A stretch of 64,000 nt of DNA, taken from contig NZ_JARBJP010000001.1 of the NCBI RefSeq assembly GCF_029309905.1, forward strand, positions 248,001 through 312,000. The letters are read 5' to 3'. The first letter of the stretch is position 1; each line of letters starts with the position of its first letter. The translations under genes were made by a program, and so were the position numbers. Origin of the DNA: Brytella acorum (lineage in GTDB: Bacteria; Pseudomonadota; Alphaproteobacteria; Acetobacterales; Acetobacteraceae). Under the pieces are notes generated by a model. That model had not been told where the DNA came from, did not search any database, and saw nothing but the letters and a program-made list of their open reading frames with translations. This document shows, one piece after another, positions 33,977 through 42,054 of this stretch.

Positions 33977-35004
33977 GACGGTTCCCTGATCGAAGCTGAG
34001 GCAGCGGGGATACGAATGAGCGTCCGCAGTTTGGCGCTGCGGGCGCGCGGGTTGATGCGGGACTCTTCGGGGCTCGCCGTGACGGGTCGGGTATGACCGA
34101 GCCGGAAAGGCGAGGACGGTCCTCGTGCATCCAGTATGGGTTCGTAGCGGGACGGGCGGCTGTCCCGCCCGGCCAGATGGGTCATGGCGCGCTTGACGAT
34201 CCGGTCCTCAAGCGAATGGAACGTCACGACGACGAGGGCGCCGCCAGGCGCCAGCATGTCGGGCGCCTGCTCCAGCGCACGCGTCAGGGCGCCGAGTTCA
34301 TCATTCACGGCGATGCGCAGGGCCTGGAAGGTCCGCGTCGCGGGGTCGATCCCCGAGCGGTCCTGACGGACGACGCTGCGAATGATTTCGGCCAGCTGGC
34401 CCGTCGTCTCGATGGGCGCTTCGGCGCGGGCGATGGCGATGGCGCGCGCGATGCGGCGCGACATGCGTTCCTCGCCGTAATGATAGATGATGTTGGCGAG
34501 CTCGGCCTCGTCCGTGCGGTTGACGATGTCCGCCGCATGCGGACCTTCGCGCGACATCCGCATGTCAAGCGGTCCGTCACGACGGAAAGAAAAGCCGCGC
34601 TCGGCCTGGTCGATCTGATACGACGAGACGCCGATATCGAGCACGATACCATCGAAAGGGCCATGTGCGGCGGCAAGAACCTGCATGTCTCCGAAATTTC
34701 CGGCCAGCATATGCAGTCGCGCACGATCGGTCGCGTTCACGGCCGCGGCGAGTTCCGCCCCGCGCGCCAGCGCGTCCGGATCGCGATCGATGCCCCAGAG
34801 GTCGCAATCGGCGCTGCGCAGGATTCCGCGCGCGTAACCGCCGCCGCCGAACGTGCCGTCGAGATAGCGGCCGCCGGCCCGGGGGGCCAGTGCTTCGAGC
34901 ACTTCGGGCAGCATGACCGGAATATGGCCTGCGTCGTGCTGGTCCCGCAGGATGGCCGATACCGGGTTCATGCGCGGCTCTTGTTCAGAAAATGCGGCAC
35001 TCAT
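33973..35004 (-). CDS. rsmH: 16S rRNA (cytosine1402-N4)-methyltransferase RsmH
   Basis: The 343-aa S-adenosylmethionine methyltransferase (MraW) modifies C1402 in the ribosomal P site. Seen are [29 protein letters not shown] for cofactor binding, [14 protein letters not shown] and [16 protein letters not shown]. The ATG at 35004 overlaps the mraZ stop (ATGA). The frame is open 306 bases further upstream inside mraZ, which is shadow. Confidence 0.95.
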   Translation of the reverse strand: MSAAFSEQEPRMNPVSAILRDQHDAGHIPVMLPEVLEALAPRAGGRYLDGTFGGGGYARGILRSADCDLWGIDRDPDALARGAELAAAVNATDRARLHMLAGNFGDMQVLAAAHGPFDGIVLDIGVSSYQIDQAERGFSFRRDGPLDMRMSREGPHAADIVNRTDEAELANIIYHYGEERMSRRIARAIAIARAEAPIETTGQLAEIIRSVVRQDRSGIDPATRTFQALRIAVNDELGALTRALEQAPDMLAPGGALVVVTFHSLEDRIVKRAMTHLAGRDSRPSRYEPILDARGPSSPFRLGHTRPVTASPEESRINPRARSAKLRTLIRIPAASASIREPS

Positions 35005-35465
35005 GCGGCATCCCCGTCTTTTTTCCGGGCCATGAGAGCGCGTGAGCGTGCGCGCGCGTCCTCGCGGCGACGCGCGGCGGCGGCAGGTTCCCAGATCTGA
35101 AACGTGCGACCGGTCCCCATGAAGGCGACTTCGTCCGTCAGTCCGGCATGAACGCGCAGCGCTTCGGGGATGATGATACGGCCTTCCTTGTCGGAATCGA
35201 GCGGATAGGCGTCGGCGTACAGGGTCGTGGCGACGTCGTCGTGATCTTCGGAGAAGATGTCGATTTCGTCGAGCGGCGCGGCCAGTGACGCGAAGGCGCG
35301 GCTGGGCCATGCCTCCACGCAGGGATGGAGATGCGAAGGGCGCAGGATGACGAGGGACTCACCCTCATGGGCCTGGTCACGCAGAACGGAGCGGAATGGC
35401 GCGGGAATGGAAACACGGCCCTTGGCGTCGAAACGGTTCTGATGCGTGCCGAGAAACGCGCTCAT
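35001..35465 (-). CDS. mraZ: Transcriptional regulator MraZ
   Basis: A 154-aa protein with two SpoVT/AbrB-type swapped-hairpin domains: [20 protein letters not shown] at the N-terminus and [18 protein letters not shown] in the second half. MraZ forms a ring that binds TGGGN repeats and regulates its own dcw operon. Three such repeats lie upstream at 35595-35619. A basic tail rich in Arg follows the second domain. It is the first gene of the 16-gene dcw cluster. Confidence 0.95.
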   Translation of the reverse strand: MSAFLGTHQNRFDAKGRVSIPAPFRSVLRDQAHEGESLVILRPSHLHPCVEAWPSRAFASLAAPLDEIDIFSEDHDDVATTLYADAYPLDSDKEGRIIIPEALRVHAGLTDEVAFMGTGRTFQIWEPAAAARRREDARARSRALMARKKDGDAA

Positions 35466-35594
35466 GCCGATCGATGCCTCCCCGTTTCAGGCCCTCGCTG
35501 GGGCGTGGATCCATCAGGCCGAGGGACGGTTCCGGCCCGGGGCGCGGGGTGGCGCGTCGAGTCCGGGCGTGCATGTCCCACGCTGTGTTGGATG

Positions 35595-35625
35595 TGGGAT
35601 AACATGGGATTTCGTGGGACGTCAA
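35595..35625 (-). promoter_or_regulatory. Three MraZ boxes overlapping a candidate mra promoter
   Basis: TGGGA occurs three times on the plus strand at 35595-35599, 35605-35609 and 35615-35619, each separated by exactly five bases. This is the known spacing of MraZ operators. On the transcribed (minus) strand a TTGACG at 35625-35620 and TATCCC at 35601-35596, 18 bases apart, form a plausible -35/-10 pair that the boxes cover, fitting repression by MraZ. The promoter assignment is inference; the box pattern is directly visible. Confidence 0.75.
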
Positions 35626-35730
35626 ATAAATCGCGCCCTGTTTTACAGAAAAAACCAATGCTTTTCGATCGCTTAGGAGCAATTGTTAATAAAGCGTCCT
35701 AATAGGCGGAATGATGATGACGACTCCATA

Positions 35731-35763
35731 AATAAGAACGAATGTTTTCTATACGTTCTTATT
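35731..35763. repeat. 10-bp perfect inverted repeat between rnpB and mraZ
   Basis: AATAAGAACG (35731-35740) and CGTTCTTATT (35754-35763) are perfectly complementary around a 13-base loop. It lies 40 bases beyond the 3' end of rnpB and upstream of the mraZ promoter. It could end the rnpB transcript or act as an operator. The stem is AT-rich and there is no clean T run, so a classical terminator is uncertain. Confidence 0.6.
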
Positions 35764-35802
35764 GCGTTCTCATTATCGTGTCTGAAGGGGGCGGGGAGAA
35801 GG

Positions 35803-36197
35803 CCAGACGGTCTGTAAGCCGGGTTCTGTCCATCATTGCTGATGGGGCAGCCATTCCTCTGGGACGAGCCTCGCGGCACGCCTCACGCGACCAACCCGAA
35901 CGACGAGGCGGGAGAGCCTCTGGCCGCGCGCGTGAACGCCGACCGGCCGTTCCTATTCGGTCTTGCTCCCGATGGGGTTTGCCATGCCCTCCCTGTTGCC
36001 AGGGAAGCGGTGCGCTCTTACCGCACCGTTTCATCCTTACCCGCAGCACGAGGCCAGGCGGGCGGTCTGTTTTCTGTGGCACTTTCCCTAGGGTCACCCC
36101 CGCCGGCCGTTAGCCGGCATCGTTCTCCCGTGGAGCCCGGACTTTCCTCCATCGCCGCGATCCGCATCGCGGCGACAGCGGCTGCCCGACCGTCTGG
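35803..36197 (-). ncRNA. rnpB: RNase P RNA (RnpB)
   Basis: Catalytic RNA of ribonuclease P, which matures tRNA 5' ends. On the minus strand the molecule opens with CCAGACGGTC (36197-36188) and closes with GACCGTCTGG (35812-35803), a perfect 10-bp P1 helix. The conserved segment GGAGGAAAGTCCGGGCTCC follows the 5' helices and the 3' side carries AGAACCCGGCTTAC. The length of about 395 nt is normal for a type A bacterial RNA. The ends may be off by a few bases. The position upstream of mraZ is, as I recall, common in alphaproteobacteria. Confidence 0.95.
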
Positions 36198-36205
36198 TGC
36201 GGCGG

Positions 36206-36234
36206 ACACTGGCCTACGACCCTCAAGCGGTCAA
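36206..36234 (-). promoter_or_regulatory. Candidate rnpB promoter
   Basis: Minus-strand TTGACC (36234-36229) and CAGTGT (36211-36206) are separated by 17 bases. The -10 ends eight to nine bases before the predicted 5' end of rnpB, the spacing expected for a housekeeping promoter driving a stable RNA. Not tested; read from sequence only. Confidence 0.6.
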
Positions 36235-36347
36235 GGGCGATTGGCAGCATGAAGTCCGAAGAGAGGTGAGCGCGCGTGGGACGCGCTACGCAAATGGACC
36301 GCCCTGAAGAGTGGACGGCCGGGATCGGGCTGCGTTGGAGCGAAATT

Positions 36348-37676
36348 TCAGGCGGATTGCTGGGTGAACCCGCGCGCTTTCTGGGGCGCTGCCTGTTTCT
36401 CCTGCATTTCGGTATGACGGCGGGCTTCCGGGGAGATCTGAAGGCATAGAGTGAGCACGCCAGCGGCGGCATAGAGTCCGCAGAACGTCCAGATGACGCC
36501 TTCGAGGCTCATGCCCATCCACGATTCACAAAGACCGGCGACGGCGGGTCCCACCCATGTGCTCGCACCGGCGCCAAGGCCGAGGATCGAGAGGGCCGCA
36601 GCCTTTTCTTTCGGGCAGATCAGCGGCATCAGGCCGGACATCGGCACGAAGGCCGACACGGTACCGCCGTAGATGAAGCCCACGAGCGCCGCGAGGCCGA
36701 AATTTCCCGGATACCAGATCGGCGTATAATAAAAGAGCGGGATCGTGACGCAGCAGCCCATGCAGCCGCCGATGGCGACGACGAAGCGGTGCCCGAGGCG
36801 ATCGGCTAGGAAGCCTGCCGCGAGATTGAAAAGAATGTTGCCCAGGAAGATGATCGACAGCAGGTCGAGCCACTGACCCTGCGAAAAATGCAGGTGATCG
36901 ACGAAGAACGCCGGCATGATGGCCAGGAAGGCGTATTCAGAAGAAGTGTTGATCGTGCGGATGATGCCCGCCGCCAGGGTCTTGGGTTCCCGCCAGGTGA
37001 TGCTGATCGAACCGAAAAACGCCGAAGTCTTGCTGACGCCCTTCGGGGCGAGCCGACGGGAACCTGTGGGCTCGCGGTTCAGAAGAAGCGCGATCAGACC
37101 GCCTGCAATGACCAGTCCGAGCGAGGACCAGAAGGTGGCCAACTCGCCGATCTGCGGGATCGTGTATCGGGCGAACTGGGAACCGAGCGTCGGCAGGCCT
37201 GCGGAAAAGGAGAACCAGAACCATCCGGCGGCCGAACCCAGCGCACGCGCGGGCGTCGCCGCGGCGATCCAGACGAGAAAGCCATAAGCGAACAGAGGAT
37301 AGGCGAAACCGCGAAGGGTGTAGAACAGCAGCGTCATCGGAAAGCTGTCCGGTCCGAGGCCGAAAGTCAGAAAACAGACTTCCAGCACGGCCCACATCAC
37401 CAGCCCGACCCACATCGTGCGTCGCGGTCCGTAAAGATCGGAAAGCGGTCCGGCAAGCCACGCGGAGATCATCACGGTCAGGCCATAGGTCGTGAACATG
37501 AGATTCACGTCACCCTGCGTATGACCGTGATGAAGCATGTAGGTATCGAGATACCCGGCTTCCACACCGTCTCCGACCATGAAAAGAAGGAGGCCGACGA
37601 AGCCGAAAAAGAGCGGTCGGGGTATGCCTAGTCGGCTTATGAGGCCTTGCGGGCCGAATGAGGACGTCTCGGACAA
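36348..37676 (-). CDS. MFS polyol permease (RbtT/DalT/CsbX family)
   Basis: A 12-span major facilitator superfamily protein of about 442 aa. Segments such as FMVGDGVEAGYLDTYML, FYTLRGFAYPLFAYGF, RTINTSSEYAFLAIMPAFF and FVPMSGLMPLICPKEKAAA match, from memory, the ribitol and arabinitol permeases RbtT/DalT. It would import a sugar alcohol by proton symport, plausible for an acetic acid bacterium; substrate not proven. I chose the TTG at 37676 because AGGGAGAG sits seven bases upstream and the protein then has the family length. An upstream ATG at 37844 would add 56 non-conserved, basic residues. No polyol dehydrogenase gene is adjacent. Upstream lies an AT-rich island. Confidence 0.82.
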   Translation of the reverse strand: MSETSSFGPQGLISRLGIPRPLFFGFVGLLLFMVGDGVEAGYLDTYMLHHGHTQGDVNLMFTTYGLTVMISAWLAGPLSDLYGPRRTMWVGLVMWAVLEVCFLTFGLGPDSFPMTLLFYTLRGFAYPLFAYGFLVWIAAATPARALGSAAGWFWFSFSAGLPTLGSQFARYTIPQIGELATFWSSLGLVIAGGLIALLLNREPTGSRRLAPKGVSKTSAFFGSISITWREPKTLAAGIIRTINTSSEYAFLAIMPAFFVDHLHFSQGQWLDLLSIIFLGNILFNLAAGFLADRLGHRFVVAIGGCMGCCVTIPLFYYTPIWYPGNFGLAALVGFIYGGTVSAFVPMSGLMPLICPKEKAAALSILGLGAGASTWVGPAVAGLCESWMGMSLEGVIWTFCGLYAAAGVLTLCLQISPEARRHTEMQEKQAAPQKARGFTQQSA

Positions 37677-38300
37677 AAGATCTCTCCCTGGAGAAGTGGC
37701 GTGCCATCCGCGGGAACGTGAAAATCTGACGACCGTGTCGGGTCGTCGTGGATGGCGTCGCACCTGGGGCCCTACGAGAGCGCTTGGACCCATTGAAAAT
37801 GGATTGCGAAATGGAAAGCCCACAGCGCGATGCGCTGGCAGCATAAAAGCGTGTTTCCGGCGCGGTTATGCAGAAAATTACGATGTTTATCAATAATATT
37901 TTTTCAAGAAACAATCCATGTAGAAAGTAAATAAAATAAAATACCATACATATTCTATAAAATATATGATCTATGAGTTTTTAATGTGAAAAATCTATGT
38001 TTGAAGATATTTAATCTATAAAATTATACATATTTTTATTATTTATAATGAAATTTTCTATCGGAAAAATATTCCGAGATCGCCCGACTTTCGATAGGGG
38101 AAATAAGAAGATCCATGAGGCCGATTCGACTTTTTCAGTCTCCCAACCTTGCGGTCTGGTTCAGGCCGCAGGTCACGCGAGCCTGTGTGGTGTTGACGTT
38201 TCTGTCGTGAAGAACTTGATTTGCGATGTCATGACATGGTGCCAAGCGGTCCGAACGAAGTCCGAACCCTCTCGGGTGCCATCATGCTGAAACCGGAGTC
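37677..38300. other. Intergenic region with an AT-rich island (about 37865-38070)
   Basis: The 624 bases between the polyol permease and the esterase, divergently transcribed, hold no convincing gene. About 200 bases (37865-38070) are strikingly AT-rich compared with the GC-rich surroundings, with many A/T runs. At 38061-38077 a perfect TCGGAA/TTCCGA inverted repeat lies at the GC-rich border, nested within CTATCG/CGATAG (38058-38063 with 38092-38097). An 80-codon frame at 38048 lacks a ribosome site and family features. Possible roles are promoter regulation or binding of a nucleoid protein; none is shown. Confidence 0.7.
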
Positions 38301-39347
38301 ATGATGACCGCCTCGCTGCGTCCGACGATTTTCTACCGCATCCTGCTGCAAGCCCTTTCTCTCATGTCCGCCCGCAGGCGCCGTGGCAGCGGTTCATCCC
38401 GTGCGAGTAGCGCGCAGGTCGGACAGATTCTCGCTCCGGTTGTCGATCAGGCCAGCATGCTGGCGGCCCTGCGGCGCATGACGGGTCGACCGAGCTTTCC
38501 GGAAAAACTGTCTTCGATGCAGATCCGCGCATGGTCGGAGATCGAGGTGCCGGGTGGCAAGGTCGGACAGACGCGTCCCGCCCGGCTGTACAGGCCGCGA
38601 GGGCGGATCGGCGGGGTCGTGCTTTTCCTGCATGGCGGCGGGTTCGTGCATTGCGATCTCGTTTCCCATCACGGGATCTGCTGTCGTCTGGCGCGCGAGG
38701 CTGGCGCGATGGTCCTGTCGTTGGATTATCGTCTGGCGCCCGAAAATCCCTTTCCGGCGGCGATCGAAGATAGCTGGGCCGCGCTGCGCTGGCTTGGCGA
38801 TGTCGCGCGGATGTACGGTTTGCCGATGGCTGTCGCAGGGGACAGCGCGGGAGGCAATATCGCGGCTGTGATCGCCCAGCTGGCACGGGATGAAAGGGGA
38901 CCGGAGCTTGCCGCCCAGCTGCTTTTCTATCCGGCGCTGAGCGGCATCGACGAGCCCGAAACGCGTCAACTCTATGCGTCGGGTTATCTTCTGACGCGTC
39001 GGATCATGGAATGGTACGCGCGTCAGTATGTCGCCGACGAGGCTTATCTGACTCATCCGCTCTTCGCGCCCGCCAGTGTCGAGCGTCTCGACGGGCTGCC
39101 TCCCGCGATGATCGTAACGGCCGAATTCGATCCGCTGAGGGGCGACGGGGAAGTCTATGCCCGGAAGCTTGATCTGGCGGGCGTGCCCGTCCGGTTGCGG
39201 CAGATGCGGGGCGCCATTCACGGGTTTCTCAATTTCTACGTGCTGACCCGCGACGGTCGGCGAGCGATTCGCGAAGGAGGAGAGTTTCTGGGACGCGCTT
39301 TTGTGAAAGCTGCTCGGAACGCGGCATCGTTTTCATCTGTAAAGTGA
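38301..39347 (+). CDS. Alpha/beta hydrolase of the hormone-sensitive lipase family (esterase)
   Basis: The 348-aa protein carries the family oxyanion motif HGGG from His111 in LFLHGGGFVHC and the nucleophile Ser182 in VAGDSAGGNIAA. The acid is in TAEFDPLRGDGE and the base His in GAIHGFLNFY. Family members hydrolyse short-chain esters, sometimes lactones or aryl esters; substrate unknown here. The first 15-30 residues are weakly hydrophobic but not a convincing signal peptide. Two adjacent ATGs (38301, 38304) follow a GGAG; either may be used. No operon partner: the next gene starts 164 bases on with its own leader. Confidence 0.85.
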   Translation: MMTASLRPTIFYRILLQALSLMSARRRRGSGSSRASSAQVGQILAPVVDQASMLAALRRMTGRPSFPEKLSSMQIRAWSEIEVPGGKVGQTRPARLYRPRGRIGGVVLFLHGGGFVHCDLVSHHGICCRLAREAGAMVLSLDYRLAPENPFPAAIEDSWAALRWLGDVARMYGLPMAVAGDSAGGNIAAVIAQLARDERGPELAAQLLFYPALSGIDEPETRQLYASGYLLTRRIMEWYARQYVADEAYLTHPLFAPASVERLDGLPPAMIVTAEFDPLRGDGEVYARKLDLAGVPVRLRQMRGAIHGFLNFYVLTRDGRRAIREGGEFLGRAFVKAARNAASFSSVK

Positions 39348-39511
39348 ACCGGCTTGGCGATCAGCCGCTAAGCAAGGGCAGCCGGTGTGTCCGGAGGTGA
39401 GCGAAGTATGAACTTGTGATTGAAAAACAGCATGTGTCCCCGTCGCTGCCTTTCGAGCATTCGATTGCGCGTTATATAAGTGTCTGACGTGATATTCAGT
39501 AGGAAGTGAAC

Positions 39512-40621
39512 ATGCCTGTCCCAGACCCGTCTTCGGTGCGCAAGGCCGCCCATTCGCTTCCGCCCGGCGTCGTGACCGGACGGGATTACATCACACTTCT
39601 CGAAGCCTGTAAGGCCGGTGGCTACGCGCTGCCCGCCGTCAATGTGATTGGCACGAATACCGTCAATGCTGTTCTTGAGGCGGCTGCCAAGAACAAATCG
39701 GACGTTATCATCCAGTGCTCCAACGGAGGAGCACGCTTCTTCGCCGGCGAAGGTCTTGCCGATGCCCATGAGGCCCGCGTTCTGGGGGCCGCGTCCATGG
39801 CGCGGCATGTTCATACACTGGCCAAAGCCTATGGCGTCTGCGTGATTCTTCACACGGATCATGCGGATCGCAAGCTGATTCCCTGGGTGGAAGGACTTCT
39901 GGAACTGAGCGAGGCGGAAGTGGCGTCCGGGCGGCCACCGCTCTTTTCGTCTCACATGATCGATCTGTCCGCAGAGTCGCTGGACGATAATATCGCGGAA
40001 TGCGCGCGCCTTCTGCCCCGCATGGCGAAGATCGGCATCAGCCTCGAGATCGAACTCGGTGTTACAGGTGGCGAGGAAGACGGTGTCGGTCACGATCTCG
40101 ATGACAATGCCGACAATGCCCATCTTTATACCCAGCCCGAGGACGTTCTGCGGGCATGGAACGAGCTTTCCCCACTTGGTCACGTGACGATCGCGGCCTC
40201 TTTCGGGAATGTGCATGGGGTCTACAAGCCCGGCAACGTGCAGCTTCGCCCGGAGATCCTGCTTCACTCCCAGGAGCACGTCGCCAAAGCGCTCGGCAGT
40301 GACGCCAAGCCGCTGAGCCTCGTATTTCACGGTGGCTCGGGTTCCGAAAAAGAGAAGATTCAGGCCGCCGTCGATTACGGCGTTTTCAAGATGAACATCG
40401 ACACCGATGTCCAGTTCGCATTCGCTCATGGTGTTGGCGGTTATGTCGAGGAGCATCCCAAGGCGTTCCGTTACCAGATCGATCCCGAGACCGAGGCGCC
40501 CTACAAGAAGTTCTACGATCCCCGGAAATGGCTGCGCGTGGGCGAAAAGAGCGTCGTGGAACGGCTGGAGGAAGCGTTCGTGGACCTTGGCTGCGCCGGG
40601 AAGTCGATCGCATCCGTCTGA
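39512..40621 (+). CDS. fbaA: Class II fructose-bisphosphate aldolase
   Basis: This 369-aa zinc-dependent aldolase cleaves or forms fructose 1,6-bisphosphate. Landmarks are VILHTDHADRKLIPW (zinc histidine and catalytic Asp region), ELGVTGGEEDG, AASFGNVHGVYKPGNV and LVFHGGSGSEKEKI, the class IIA pattern with length near the 359 aa of Escherichia coli. The ATG at 39512 follows an AGGAAG; a GTG two codons earlier (39506) is in frame. The leader at about 39473 contains TATATA that could be a -10. In acetic acid bacteria glycolysis is usually incomplete, so a gluconeogenic role is likely; that is background knowledge. Confidence 0.95.
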   Translation: MPVPDPSSVRKAAHSLPPGVVTGRDYITLLEACKAGGYALPAVNVIGTNTVNAVLEAAAKNKSDVIIQCSNGGARFFAGEGLADAHEARVLGAASMARHVHTLAKAYGVCVILHTDHADRKLIPWVEGLLELSEAEVASGRPPLFSSHMIDLSAESLDDNIAECARLLPRMAKIGISLEIELGVTGGEEDGVGHDLDDNADNAHLYTQPEDVLRAWNELSPLGHVTIAASFGNVHGVYKPGNVQLRPEILLHSQEHVAKALGSDAKPLSLVFHGGSGSEKEKIQAAVDYGVFKMNIDTDVQFAFAHGVGGYVEEHPKAFRYQIDPETEAPYKKFYDPRKWLRVGEKSVVERLEEAFVDLGCAGKSIASV

Positions 40622-40630
40622 TTTCACACG

Positions 40631-40694
40631 CGGATGCCGCCTCGTTCCGCGATGGGATGACGCGGCATCCGGGTCTATGACCGATCGTTTTTTT
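40631..40694 (+). terminator. Probable terminator after fbaA
   Basis: CGGATGCCGC (40631-40640) pairs perfectly with GCGGCATCCG (40662-40671) around a 21-base loop. Seven Ts follow at 40688-40694. The distance from stem to T run is longer than ideal, so efficiency is uncertain. Confidence 0.5.
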
Positions 40695-40736
40695 GCGACA
40701 TAACGTGGCTGGTTCTCAAAAGCCGGGTGAAAAAAG

Positions 40737-41099
40737 ATGCGTGTTAAGGGATGGGTCGTTGCGTTTGGTCTGCTGGCCCTGACAGCCTGTTCCCGGCAGC
40801 AGATCGATCATGCCCACATGAAGACGATCGGCATGAACACGGCCTGGGAGCAGGAGAAGTTCTCCTATGCCGATGCCCGCAAGCTTGAAAAAGCCAGCAT
40901 TACGCCGGAAGACGCGATGACGTGGCGGGCGATGGGCATGTCCGCCGACGAAACGCTGGCATGGAATGCAGCAGGCTATACGCCCGGAACCGCCCGGCCT
41001 TTCGTGCAGGCTGGGCTCATGACGCCAGAGCGGGTCAAGGCCTGGCAGGCGGTGCATGGCGCCGCGGCCCTGCCGTCCGAACACGCATCGCCTGACTGA
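40737..41099 (+). CDS. Small lipoprotein of unknown function
   Basis: The 120-aa product begins MRVKGWVVAFGLLALTACS, a signal peptide with lipobox LTAC, so the mature form starts at Cys18 and is lipid-anchored. The rest is helical and charged, with repeated elements of the form 'ITPEDAMTWRAMGMSADE' and 'YTPGTARPFVQAGLMTPE'. These look like two or three copies of a short TP-x-A-x-x-(W/F) helix. I do not recognise the family. It stands alone between fbaA and the convergent serB. Confidence 0.65.
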   Translation: MRVKGWVVAFGLLALTACSRQQIDHAHMKTIGMNTAWEQEKFSYADARKLEKASITPEDAMTWRAMGMSADETLAWNAAGYTPGTARPFVQAGLMTPERVKAWQAVHGAAALPSEHASPD

Positions 41100-41121
41100 A
41101 AGAGGGCGGCGTGTCTTTAAA

Positions 41122-42012
41122 TCAGGACACGAAATCGCTCGCCGGATAACCCTGCGCGAACAGAAGTGAGCGCAGACCCGCGAAATTGACCTGTCGGCTG
41201 ACCGCTTCGCGGACGATGGGTTTGCCATGATAGGCAATGCCTAGCCCGGCGGCCTGAAGCATGGGCAGATCGTTGGCGCCGTCACCGGTCGTCAGCGTCG
41301 CTCCGAGTTTCACGCCGCGTTCTTCGGCAATGTTCTCCAGATGGTGCAGCTTGCTTTCCGGCCCGAGCACGTCGGCGGCCAACCTGCCCGTCAGGATGCC
41401 GTCCCGAATTTCCAGCACATTGCCATGGTTTTCGTCGAATCCGCAGATCCCGGCGACATGATCCGTGAAGAAGGTGAAGCCTCCCGAGACGAGCGCCGTA
41501 CGCGCCCGGTGAGCTTTCATGGTGCGGACCAGTGTTGCCGCATCCTCACGGATGACGATTTCCCCCAGAACCTCGTGGAGAACAGCGGCGGGTTTGCCTT
41601 CGAGCAGGGCGACGCGGGCGCGAAGCGCGCTTTCGAAATCGATCTCGCCATTCATGGACGCTTCGGTGATCAGGCGCACTTCCTCGCCTACGCCGAGATG
41701 GGCGGCGATATCGTCCAGCGTTTCGTTGGCGATGATGGTGCTGTCCATGTCCGCGACGAGCACGGCCTTGCGCCGACCGCGTGTCTTGACCAGCAGGGCG
41801 TCGACCTTGTGACGGGCGAAGATTGTGCGCAGCGTCGCGGCCGTCGGAGCGCCCGGCACAGGGCCGGGACAGGGAATATCGACGGCTTCGCCCGGCGACA
41901 GCACGACGGGCGCGCCTCCCTTGAGCATGTGGCACGCGATGTCGATGACTTCATGCGTCAGCGTGGTGGCTGTACGGTCGGCGACGAGAGTGAGGGCGTA
42001 GGGAAAACTCAT
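41122..42012 (-). CDS. serB: Phosphoserine phosphatase SerB
   Basis: The enzyme (about 296 aa) makes serine in the last step of the phosphorylated pathway. The HAD-superfamily motif DMDST is in KAVLVADMDSTIIANETLDD; motif II is in ALVSGGFTFFTDHVAG and motif III in TTGDGANDLPML. An N-terminal domain of about 85 residues precedes the HAD core, as in many SerB proteins. I used the ATG at 42012; an ATG at 42030 adds six residues and neither has a strong ribosome site. It is divergent from miaA with only about 40 bases between starts. Confidence 0.93.
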   Translation of the reverse strand: MSFPYALTLVADRTATTLTHEVIDIACHMLKGGAPVVLSPGEAVDIPCPGPVPGAPTAATLRTIFARHKVDALLVKTRGRRKAVLVADMDSTIIANETLDDIAAHLGVGEEVRLITEASMNGEIDFESALRARVALLEGKPAAVLHEVLGEIVIREDAATLVRTMKAHRARTALVSGGFTFFTDHVAGICGFDENHGNVLEIRDGILTGRLAADVLGPESKLHHLENIAEERGVKLGATLTTGDGANDLPMLQAAGLGIAYHGKPIVREAVSRQVNFAGLRSLLFAQGYPASDFVS

Positions 42013-42054
42013 TGTGGCTCGCAAAGACATGGGCAGTTGTGGCAGGGAGTGCCC

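Noticed and set aside
38048-38290. 80-codon plus-strand frame after the AT-rich island
   Set aside because: Starts inside AT-rich DNA without a ribosome site; composition changes abruptly and no domain is seen.
39368-40627. 419-codon minus-strand frame
   Set aside because: Antisense to fbaA, which is complete and has a ribosome site; the frame extends only because of codon bias.
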